Position numbers and translations under genes: made by a program. Of a DNA stretch of 64,000 bases, positions 36,207 through 44,944 are shown piece by piece (position 1 is the first letter of the stretch; each line of letters begins with the position of its first letter). This stretch comes from Azadirachta indica (taxonomy: Eukaryota; Streptophyta; Magnoliopsida; Sapindales; Meliaceae): assembly GCA_022749755.1 (NCBI GenBank), contig CM040445.1, positions 10,065,182 through 10,129,181 on the forward strand, written 5' to 3'. Under the pieces are notes generated by a model. The model worked only from the letters and a program-made list of their open reading frames with translations. It ran no database searches and was not told the origin of the DNA.

Positions 36207-36830
36207 ATACCTCCCAGCTCTATCTCTAGAATCTCATTCAATATATCTAAATTATCTCACCTAAATTAATTGCCATGAATTTTGGACATTTCAATTTTCA
36301 ACTCATATCATTAAAAAAAATTTTAGAAAAGAAAGAAAGAAAAAAACCAGTCACTACCAATCAAATCTACCAAATATAAAACTCTTTCCACAAAGGTTCA
36401 TTGATAAAAAACTCAAAGTTAACTCATCCATCTCAAAACTTGAGCTTGATGTAGTGCCAATGCCTGTGGTTGGAGGAGAGAGGGAAAATAAGGTTTTTAC
36501 AGTTATAGTTGAAGCAGAGAGAGAGAAGGGAAGTGTATGTGCTTGGATTTGGAAGAGAAAGGAGTTGGTAAGGGAGATGATAGAGCAGTGATTGAGAAAG
36601 TTGAGGACAGAGAGAGATAAGTAAAGCTACCGAGGTAGGAGGGGGAGAAGGGCAATAATGGCACATTTCAAGATGGGAAAGGAACAAAGATGACAATAAG
36701 GTGTCAGAAATTGTTTGTGGATAATTTTCTTTTTTTTTTCTTTTGTTTGTTTTGTTTCTTAGTCAGATTCATGACTATTTCTATTCATACATCACCTCTC
36801 TTATAGTAAATAAGATCAAAATGTCCTTAA
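36207..36830. other. Spacer between CACTA and foldback element
   Basis: AT-rich at first, then a purine-rich stretch (36,470-36,700) whose minus strand is pyrimidine-rich and gives an 87-residue Ser/Leu/Pro-rich frame at 36,433-36,696. I see no domain and regard the frame as compositional. Confidence 0.45.
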
Positions 36831-36839
36831 AAGGTCATT
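36831..36839 (+). repeat. 9-bp target duplication, left copy
   Basis: AAGGTCATT, matched with one mismatch by AAAGTCATT at 38,890-38,898. A 9-bp duplication is the Mutator-superfamily signature. Confidence 0.7.
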
Positions 36840-38889
36840 GGGAAATTTCCCAAATAAGCTTAATTTTTTTGAAGTTTATGTAAATAATCTCTTAAAAAAA
36901 TTTTACTAACCTAATCTAAAATATATTTTTTGAACTAAATTATCATCAATAGCCTACTTCAATTTATTTTTTACAAGTCTATTTTTTTATTTTTTCTTAT
37001 TAGATTAAATTTTTAAATTCTCCCAAATTCAAACTCTTCTCTTTTAAAACTATTTCTCTTTTCAAAATCACTTTTCTTAATAATAGTGGAGACAACGGCG
37101 GCATATTTTTTATGGTGAAGTTTTGTCACCGATATTAAGAGATTTTTTTGTTATATAGGTATTTTTTATATGTGAATTAATTGATTAAAGAGAAATTTCT
37201 CTTCTCAAATGTGGATTCAATGTTAATTATATATTAAAGAGTATTGATTTAAGTTTAAATTATATTGATCGATTGTTATATAAATGCAAAAATATGGATA
37301 ATTTGAGAATAAGAAGGTATTGTGCGATTTTAAATCATGGGCCTTTTACCTGAAAAATGAATTTCGGGTGAGGCCAAAATTTGCCTTATTACAAAAATGG
37401 ATTTCGGGTAAGGCCAAAATTTGCCTCACCCAAAAACTACTTTACGAATAAGGCTAAATTTGGTCTTATCCAAAAATAGTTTTCGGATAAGGCATATTTT
37501 GACCTTACCCAAAAATCACTTTTTGGGTAAGGCTAAATTTTCAGGTAAAACTAAATTTGGCCTTACCCAAAAAGTAATTTTCAAGCAAGGCATAATTTTT
37601 CTTTACCCAAAAACTATTTTTCGGGGTAACGTATAATTTAGCTTTACCCAAAAAATCATTTTCGGTTAAAGTATATTTTGGTTTTACCCAAAAATCACTT
37701 TTTGAGTAAAGTCAAATTTTTGGATAAGGTTAAATTTGGCTTGGCCTTATTCAAAAAGTGGTCTTTGGGTAAAGCATAATTTTATCTTACCCAAAAGCCA
37801 TTTTTTGAGTAAAACCAAATTTTTAGGTAAGGTAAAATTTTGCCCTACTCAAAAACTATTTTTTGCGTAAGGCTAAATTTGACCTTATCCAAAAAATGGT
37901 TTTCGAGTAAAGTATATTTTGGTTTTACCCAAAAGTCACTTTTTGAGTAAGGCCAAATTTAGTTTTATCCCATATGTCTTACTCGAAAATTATTTTTTGG
38001 GTAAAAGCAAATTTAACTTTATCAAAAAGTGATTTTTTGGTAGGTAAAATTTTGTTTTATCCAAAAATTTGACTTTACTCAAAAATTGATTTTCGGATAA
38101 AGTCAAATTTAGCCTTACCCAAGATTTGATTTTACTCTAAAAAGTAGTTTTTGAGTAACATCAAAATATGGCTTACCCGAAAATGATTTTTGGGTAAGGT
38201 CAAATTTAAGTTTACTCGAAAAGTAATTTTTGGGTAAGGCAAAATTGTGTTTTAGGTAACAAAGTTGGCTTTATCCGAAAAGTAGTTTTTGGATAAGGCT
38301 AATTTTGACCTTACCCGAAATCTATTTTTCTGGTAAGGAAAATTTTGACCTTATCAAAATTTATTTTCCAAGTAAAAAACTAATAATTCAAAGTCACACA
38401 ACACCTTATTATTCTCAAATCATCTATGTTTTTTGCATTTATATAACAACCAATCAACGTAATTTAAATTTAAATTAATACTCTTTACTACATAATCAAC
38501 ATTAAATCTACATTTGATAAGAGAAATTTCTCTTTAATGAATTAATTCACACATAAAATATATACTTATATAACAAAAAAATAACTTAATATTGATGATC
38601 ATGATTTCACTATAAAAAATATGCTATAATCGTCTCCACTGTTAGTAAAAAAAAGTAATTTTGAGGAGAGAAATAATTTTGAAAGAGGAGAATTTGAATT
38701 TAGAAGGGTTTAAAAATTTAAAATAATAAAGAAAAGTAAAAAGGTAGACTTTTAAAAAATAAATTGAAGTGAGTTATTGAAAATAATTTAATTCAAAAAT
38801 ATATTTTAGTTTAAGTTGGTAAAAAAGTTTTTATAAAAGATTATTTACATAAACTTCAAAATAATTAAAGTTATTTTAAAAAACTTTCT
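36840..38889. mobile_element. Mutator-like foldback element with palindromic core array
   Basis: A 2,050-bp element. The left arm (36,840 to about 37,350) and right arm (about 38,372-38,889) are inverted copies over roughly 510 bp. Matching blocks, left arm versus reverse complement of right arm, include GAAGTTTATGTAAATAATCT, AGTGGAGACxA near 37,087, AGAGAAATTTCTCTT near 37,190, and TTGTTATATAAATGCAAAAA near 37,274. The outer end GGGAAATTTCCCAAATA is a MULE-type end, and a 9-bp near-exact duplication flanks it. The ~1-kb centre is a palindromic minisatellite. No transposase is present, so it must have been moved in trans. Confidence 0.85.
37360..38365. repeat. Palindromic minisatellite, about 22 units
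   Basis: Each unit contains a half-arm of the type TTTTTGGGTAAGGCCAAA followed by its own reverse complement (TTTGGCCTTACCCAAAAA), so the consensus unit is its own inverse. The CTTACCCAAAAA anchor recurs at about 37,384, 37,423, 37,464, 37,503, 37,561, 37,601, 37,641, 37,681, 37,745, 37,785, 37,843, 37,882, 37,922, 37,977, 38,016, 38,055, 38,112, 38,171, 38,209, 38,267, 38,308 and 38,348. Spacing is mostly 39-41 bp or 55-64 bp, the longer step adding about half a palindrome. The frame at 37,421-37,636 is only this repeat translated. Confidence 0.92.
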
Positions 38890-38898
38890 AAAGTCATT
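38890..38898 (+). repeat. 9-bp target duplication, right copy
   Basis: AAAGTCATT, one mismatch from the left copy. Confidence 0.7.
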
Positions 38899-39180
38899 TT
38901 CTTTTGTTACCGTTTCAATAATAAAGGTGTTTTTCGATTTTTTTTTTTGTAGCAGGCAGAAAATAAAGTAGGTTTGATCTAACAAGGGGGAAAAATGTAG
39001 TTTTTCCAATATAATAGAATAAAGAAAGCTTAGAGAAGAAAAAAGTGACAGTGGTCAAACGAAGGTTGGAGATGGTTTTCGTAAAGTAGAATCCTGAGGA
39101 GACTAGTTTATTTTAGTGGTGGAGAATCAAGAGTTGAATGTAGAATGACCTCTCTTGTATTTTCTTTCCCTCCCCCTTTT

Positions 39181-39716
39181 TATACTCTCTTTCCCCTCTC
39201 TCTTTGGCCTCATCCGACCTTATTCTCATCATTTCATTGGAAAACTCGCAAATGTAACATCATAGTATTCAAAGTGCTTACTTTTCAACAAAGGACAAAA
39301 GGAGATTTCTCTTGTATTAGCATTTTGGTGCTCATATCAACAGGGTTACAATCCATTATATTTCATTCTACAGTGTAATCGTACGTGTCACTAAGTCATT
39401 GTAATTTCCTCGCTGTGGGTCTTTGTTTTGGCTCAGGTGATCCTTTGGAATATTATTCTTAGCTTTTCTCTTGGTAATTTCGCAATCTCTAAATGGCTCC
39501 TTCTACTTTATATTCGTTTGTTGACGCATACCCTTTACTCATGTAAAGCTCGTTCTCTTTTGTCTTTTTAGATTTTGGGAAAATGGCCTCACTTATTTCA
39601 TCATTCAACTGACTGGATATTTCATCCTAAATATCTCTCCTTACTTACCATTTCTCGTTTTGGGCCTTATCTCTTTGCTGGATTATTCCTAATCAAGCCT
39701 AGTTTTTTTGGTCCCA
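39181..39716 (+). repeat. LTR-like dispersed repeat, copy 1
   Basis: This matches 56,711-57,398 in the same orientation over its whole length. Shared blocks include GGAGATTTCT near 39,301, ATTCTACAGTGTAATCGTA (second copy TTCTATGGTGTAATC), AGTCATTGTA, GGAATATTATTCTTA, GTAAAGCTC and CGTTTTGGGC near 39,656. A third copy of only the last ~60 bp (ATTCCTAATTAGGCCTAATT...TTTTGGTCCC) is at 40,545-40,606. It is non-coding. The length and the shared abrupt 3' end suggest an LTR of an unidentified element. Confidence 0.65.
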
Positions 39717-39791
39717 TAAAAAAATAACCAAGCAAATTGAATAATTTGTTATTAATTTAATAATAAATTTCTTACTTTGTATAAGATAAAA

Positions 39792-40444
39792 GGATGTTGC
39801 GTTGCCTCGATTTTAGGAAATAATCAACATACCCCTAAATTTTAGTAAAAGAAAGATACCTCTAAATTTTGGAGAAAGTCAATATATTTTTCTGATTATT
39901 ATTTATTTAATTATTTTACTTTTCAACTATTGAAAAAAAATTTATAAAATAATTATATTATCTCTATTTTTTAATAACTAATATAATCTTATTCTAACAT
40001 TTAAATTTAAAAATTATATTAATATTTTTACTCTTAATTTTTCCAAATTAATAATCATATTTTTATTAACTTTAATTATATGTAATTTATAAAAAATTTT
40101 AAATAAAATATTTTAATTACATGATATATTTTAGAATCACATATAATTTAAATATTATAAAAATTTAATAATAAATTTTAAGGAAATGAAATAATTAAAG
40201 GTCAAAATTATTATTATAACTCTGAAATTTAAATGTTGGATAAGATTATATTGCTTATTACCAAAATAATATAATCAATTTACAAGTTTGTTAATAATTG
40301 AGGGGTAAAATGGTCAAATTGAAATAAGAATAATAATTTTAAGAGTATATTGACTTTCTTCAAATCTAAAGGATATCTTACCTTTACCAAAACTCCTAAA
40401 TATATTGATTTTCCTAAAATATCCAGCGGGTAAGCACAATATCC
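39792..40444. mobile_element. Non-autonomous element with ~240-bp inverted repeats
   Basis: The left arm starts at 39,792 (GGATGTTGCGTTGCCTCG) and is mirrored by the right arm ending at 40,444 (minus strand GGATATTGTGCTTACCCG). Strong blocks are GATTTTAGGAAA, a GAAAGTCAATATA block, and TAATATAATCTTAT near 39,970 against ATAAGATTATATTG near 40,240. The arms extend about 240 bp, leaving a loop of about 150 bp. No coding content and no clear target duplication. Confidence 0.6.
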
Positions 40445-40502
40445 CTATAAAACAAAACATCAATAAAACACAATATTTCTGTAAAACAAACCATCACTAA
40501 AA
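40435..40502 (+). repeat. 34-bp tandem duplication
   Basis: CACAATATCCCTATAAAACA... and CACAATATTTCTGTAAAACA... are consecutive 34-bp copies with four differences, overlapping the right edge of the inverted-repeat element. Confidence 0.7.
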
Positions 40503-40544
40503 CAATAAAATATTATATCATGACTAATAATAAGAGTTTTTTTC

Positions 40545-40606
40545 ATTGGCCATGACTCTTTACTAAATTATTCCTAATTAGGCCTAATTATTTTGGTCCC
40601 TAATAA
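40545..40606 (+). repeat. LTR-like dispersed repeat, 3' fragment
   Basis: CATTGGCCATGACTCTTT... then ATTATTCCTAATTAGGCCTA and TTTTGGTCCC repeat the 3' end of the copies at 39,181 and 56,711. Confidence 0.5.
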
Positions 40607-41459
40607 TGTGCTTGCTATGATTTGAACCTTGGACTTGGATTATAAATGACATGCTACTTATCATTACAACATTTATATATTCAAAATTTCTTATTTGATA
40701 TCTAATAAGGAGTGGACCTGATTCTTTTAATAGTAAAACTAAAAAATCTAACGGTGTTTAGCGGATTGGATTGGTAGATTATAATATTTTCAATCCAACC
40801 AAATCCGTTGTATAATAGAATTTGGCTTGACTTGATCCATTCTGATGCAAATAGAGTAAAATATTTAATTTTAGTATTGATTATATTTTATTAACGAAGA
40901 TAATCAAGAAAATATGATTTAAACTTTCAAACAAATGTACCCATTAAAATTGAAAATATAAATAATTATAACTGGGTTTTTTAATAAAAAAACTTCATTC
41001 GTTAAAATTACATCGTAAATAAAAATTTTCAAGAATACAATAGTAAAGTTATAACCCTTAACATAATATTATTATCAAATTTTATTTTAATAAGAAATAA
41101 TATCATCAAATGTAGTATTCTTGGCACCTTAAAATCTCCCTTGAAAAACAAAAATATATTATAAATAAAAGATATTGGTCAGTGAAAAAAACCAAAAATA
41201 ATGCATCTAATAGAAAAATAATTATTCTATTTACTTATGGTCATATCACAAGATATTAAACATCATCAAATGTAGTTTTCTTAGCACCTAAAATCTCAAT
41301 AAGAAATAAGAAACAAAATAGAAAAAATAATTTTAACTAAAGTTAAATAGGATTTGTATATTTGTTCCATTTACTACATTCAATATGTTTAATCCCATCC
41401 ATTAACTCATTTTGAAGATTTAATGGTGAAGAATGAATTAATTTTGTGTGCAAATGAGT
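40607..41459. other. AT-rich spacer with a short internal duplication
   Basis: A 40-bp block (ATCATCAAATGTAGTATTCT ...) at 41,099-41,138 recurs at 41,261-41,300. Around 40,745-40,815 the paired motifs GGATTGGATTGG and CAATCCAACCAAATCCG resemble subterminal hAT sequence. No gene seen. Confidence 0.45.
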
Positions 41460-41579
41460 GCCTGTAGGGTATAAATTGAATAATACAAAGACTATTTATA
41501 ATATAAAAGAAAATAATTTACACAAATTAAACATTAATAAGCACAAATATAATTGTATAAATTGAATAATATAAAGACT
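41460..41579 (+). repeat. ~150-bp satellite, left flank unit
   Basis: Matches the units at 54,097-54,720 (ACACAAATTAAACATTAATA, GCACAAATATAATTGTATAA, ATTGAATAATATAAAGACT). The Tat element splits this array. Confidence 0.75.
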
Positions 41580-42493
41580 TGTTGATATACAAAAATTGAG
41601 TATGGACCTAAACCTAAGCCCAATCCCAAGCCAAAATTACGTCATCTTACCTAGTAATATATACACAAGCACAGGTAAGTTTAATCCACTCTCTGGGGAT
41701 AGATTGTGGGACATGGTATCAAAGGTTAAAGTGGTTCAAAGTTTAACTCAAATCAATATAATATCTTACACTTAACTCACTTGAGGTTACTTAGGCCCAA
41801 TGTATTCTTTATATGATTAGGGATAGCAAAATTTCCTATAGACCCTCAAATCTATAGGGACATGGGAAAGAATTCAAGTAAATTTTCGAGAAATTGGGTT
41901 AGAAATGGGGAAAAATTAATCTTCAATTTATTAATGGGATGAGGATTGATTTAGCTCTCCTTACCTCATCTCTACCCCCATTCTCCATTAAAACATAATA
42001 TAAATATATTATAATTTAAGTTAAATTTTATATTTTTAAATATAAATTTATATTATAATTTCTAAAATTATATAATATAATTAAATGTAATTAATAATAA
42101 AAAATTATGGGGTCGTGAATTAATGTTGTAAAAAATAAAATATACAAATAAAAAGTAAAAAATTAAAAAAACCTTAAATTGTGTTTCTAATAATATATTA
42201 ATAATTTTTTTATTTAAGTTAATTAAATTTTTATATTAATAAAATTAATTTATAAAATAACATAAAATAGAGAATTGAGACAGGGATTGGAAATCCATTC
42301 TCCATGTAGAAATTTTCCATCCCCACCCCCATTAAATTTATTGAAAAATGGGATGGGAAATGAGGGTCAAAATTGAAAATGGGGTAGGGAATAGAGCATA
42401 CATCTTCACTCCTACCTCGCCCCATTGCCATCCCTATATATGATTATGTTAATGCATGAAAAACACAAAAAGCCCAAAAAGACTTTTCTTTTT
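41580..42493 (+). repeat. 5' LTR fragment of the Tat element (interrupted)
   Basis: 41,580-41,817 and 42,445-42,493 align with the first ~275 bp of the 3' LTR (shared: AAGCCAAAATTAC, TCAATATAATAT, CAAAAAGCCCAAAAAG). A hAT MITE separates the two pieces, and the rest is lost at the copia junction. Confidence 0.8.
41818..42436. mobile_element. hAT MITE, 619 bp, exact 8-bp target duplication
   Basis: Ends TAGGGATAGCAA and TTGCCATCCCTA form the terminal inverted repeat typical of one plant hAT group. Direct repeats TATATGAT at 41,810-41,817 and 42,437-42,444 are identical. Subterminal CCCCAT/ATGGGG-type motifs occur at both ends. The frame at 42,231-42,431 (minus) is an artefact of these motifs. 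No transposase. It sits inside the 5' LTR of the Tat element, so it arrived later. Confidence 0.9.
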
Positions 42494-42713
42494 TGTCAGA
42501 TTTTTAAGAAATAAGTTAGAAAACAAAATCTGAATTAATTATTTTATATATGATTAGCTTTCTGTTTCTTTTTTTCAAGTTTAGAGATTTGTTAATTATA
42601 GGATTCCCTGATTTGGTGGAATTCCTATGTGGGACTTTTTTCTATTATTTATATTGTACTTGTTCTTTATGAATATATAGAAAAATATAGATGTTTTGCT
42701 CCTAAAAACCTAT
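42494..42713 (+). repeat. Probable 5' LTR of copia element E
   Basis: Bounded by the Tat LTR break and by a degraded primer site (GATATTAGATC at 42,715-42,725, compare TGGTATCAGAGC). No 3' partner remains, so both borders are inferred. Confidence 0.6.
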
Positions 42714-42766
42714 ACGATATTAGATCAAAGTGCTCTTTTTCTTTATTCTTATGCTAATGACTGGCC

Positions 42767-43700
42767 ATGACCAGTGTTCAAAGAAACTCTACTGCCTCTT
42801 CCGGCTCTTCCAGTACTTTTGAAATCATTCAAACCAACCTTATTGTTTCTTCCACATTTGTACAAGCTGAATATTATTCTCAAAATTTAGCCCTTTCTCT
42901 TATAGGTACAAAACTAAACAGGCACAACTATCTCGAATGGGTCAATCCAAAAAATTGGCAATTAACGACAGAGGAAAAATCAGGCACTTGACTCGAGAAA
43001 TTTCCAAACCTACTGTTAGTGATCCAAAGCTGGAAAAATGGCAGTCCAAAAATTCTATTGTTATTGGTTGGCTCATCAATTCTATGGAATCTGCGATTGG
43101 AAATCTCACCTATTTCTTCATATTGCTCGAGATGTCTAGGAGGCTATTCAAGATCTTTATTCAAAACTAGAGAATTCATCTCAAATTTTTGAGTTGAAAA
43201 CTTGTCTTTGTAAATCTAATCAAAATGATTGTGATGTTACCACTTATTACAATGAATTGATAACATTATGGTAGGAACTTGATCAGTGTTATAATGATAT
43301 TTAGGAGAATCCGAATGACTATGCTCACCACAAGAAGAAAGAGGAAAATGATAAACTTTACATGATTTTAGTCGGTCTTAATTGAAATTTGGATGAGGTC
43401 TGAGGTTATATTCTTCGAAGGAAGCCACTGCCTACTCTTAGGGAAGTATTTTCTGAGATTAGATGTGAGGAGTCAAGGAAAAAAATCATGCTACACAACA
43501 CTAAACTTAGTTTCAACATTGAATCTGAGAGTTCCGCTCTTATGCCAAAAGGTGGTAATTTTGACAATGATGTGCGTAAGAAGTTATAGTTTGATCATTA
43601 CAAAAAACCATGGCATACAAGAGAGACATGTTGAAAGCTCCATGATAAACCAACAAATTGGAAGCCAAAATCCAAACGTGATGGTTGTGCCTACCAAGTC
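42767..43700 (+). pseudogene. gag: Copia element E gag
   Basis: The N-terminal half reads MTSVQRNSTASSGSSS then LIGTKLNRHNYLEW. After a frameshift near 42,940 come IRHLTREISKPTVSDPKLEKW and SIVIGWLINSMESAIG, the pattern of the Retrotran_gag_3 type. Further on (43,140-43,480) stops sit at positions expected to be Gln, Trp or Arg. The zinc knuckle near 43,592-43,635 is broken: the first two cysteines read Phe and Tyr (FDHYKKPWHTRETC). Confidence 0.85.
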
Positions 43701-43733
43701 ACTACTGAGGAGACGCAAGAGCCTTTTCCTAAC

Positions 43734-44930
43734 TTGGATGCAATTCCTTTTACCAAGGAGCAATTAGAGCACTTATATAAATTATTTCAATCTCCAAAAT
43801 TGTACATAACTCCATCTTATTCTTTGGTTCAAAAGGGTAACTCTCTTGTCACTACGTTTTTTGGTGTTAGTCCTAATTCTACTCATTCTTGGATAATTGA
43901 TTCTGGCGCCATTGAACATATGACTAGTTGCCCTAAAATATTTTCCTCCTATAGTCCTTGTGTAGGCAATAAAAAGGTTAAAACTGTAGATGGTTTACTC
44001 TCTATAATTATTGGGATTGGAAACTGTCAAACTCACTTCTTTGATGACCTTTCACGATGTACTTCATGTTCCCAAATTGTCTTGCAATCTACTGTCCATC
44101 AGCAAAATTACTTCTGATCATCAATGTTAAGCTAACTTTTACTCTTCTTATTGTGAGTTCTAAGATTTGACCCAAGGGGGGATAATTGGCAGTGCTTAGG
44201 AAAATGATGGCCTTTATTATTTTGATGATGGACTTGACTTGAGTGAACAATGTCAAAGTACTTGCGTATATTTTATTTCTATTTCCAAATATAATGATAT
44301 TATATTAAGGCATTTTATGTTAGGCCATCCTAGCTTTCAGTATTTAAAATACTTGTTTCTAAATTTATTTATGAATAAAAATCCATTTTCTTCTCAATGT
44401 GAAATTTCTCAATTTACTAAACATCATCATGCATCTGTTTCTCCCAACCTCATAAATCAACCACACTATTTACTTTGATCCATCGTGATATCTAGGGTAC
44501 ATGTAGAATATCTATATATTCTAGTAAAAAATGGTTTGTGACCTTTATTGATGATCACACAAGATTAAGTTGGGTTTCTTTGATGAAGAAAAAAATCTGA
44601 AGTGGAAACAATTTTCAAAAATTTTTACATCATAATACAAACATAATTTCCAAAAAATATTCAAATATTGCGAAGTGATAATGGTCGAGAATATTTCAAA
44701 AATATTTTAGGCCAATTTTTTCTTGACAAAGGAATTGTCCATCAAAGCTCTTGCATTGACATTCCGCAACAAAATGGTTGGAAACTTTCAAGAAAATTTA
44801 GCGCATAATCCTTAATCTTCGTACTTTGAAGTCATTCATTTGAGGTAAGTTGTTATGCATTTACCTTATAACCTTCGTGGCTATAAAAGCTCTAACTAAG
44901 AACACTCTATATACTGTACAAGTAGGTAGA
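43734..44930 (+). pseudogene. pol: Copia element E protease and partial integrase
   Basis: The protease active site is intact in sequence (WIIDSGAIEHM, Asp codon 43,899-43,901), within an open frame from 43,734 to 44,117. The GAG-pre-integrase motif (LRHFMLGHPSFQYLKYLF) lies near 44,305. The integrase keeps the second Asp in RSDNGREYF (44,677-44,679), but the region of the third catalytic residue is deleted after PQQNG near 44,775. The remaining fragment ends near 44,930. Confidence 0.82.
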
Positions 44931-44944
44931 TTTCAAAAATAGAA

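Larger units (their letters stand above)
42494..44930 (+). mobile_element. Copia element E, 3' truncated, inside the Tat LTR
   Basis: Starts at the break in Tat LTR similarity with TGTCAGATTTTTAAGAAATA. A 5' LTR of about 220 bp, a degraded primer site, gag, protease and the integrase core follow. It stops in the integrase and continues directly into Tat RNase H near 44,930-44,950. Its reverse transcriptase, RNase H and 3' LTR are absent, so a deletion has joined the two elements. Confidence 0.8.

Noticed and set aside
36433..36696. 87-residue Ser/Leu/Pro-rich minus-strand frame
   Set aside because: Pyrimidine-rich composition gives open frames here; no signal peptide or domain pattern that would hold up.
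37421..37636. 71-residue frame with repeated PK..L motif
   Set aside because: It is the palindromic minisatellite read in one frame.
37360..38365. Regularly spaced palindromic repeats, superficially CRISPR-like
   Set aside because: There are no unique spacers. The intervals are themselves repeat, the setting is a plant genome, and the array is inside a transposon.
40618..40628. B-box-like word (minus strand GGTTCAAATCA)
   Set aside because: No convincing A-box, tail or target duplication around it, so a second SINE is not claimed.
42231..42431. 66-residue minus-strand frame
   Set aside because: It lies entirely within the subterminal and terminal repeat of the hAT MITE.
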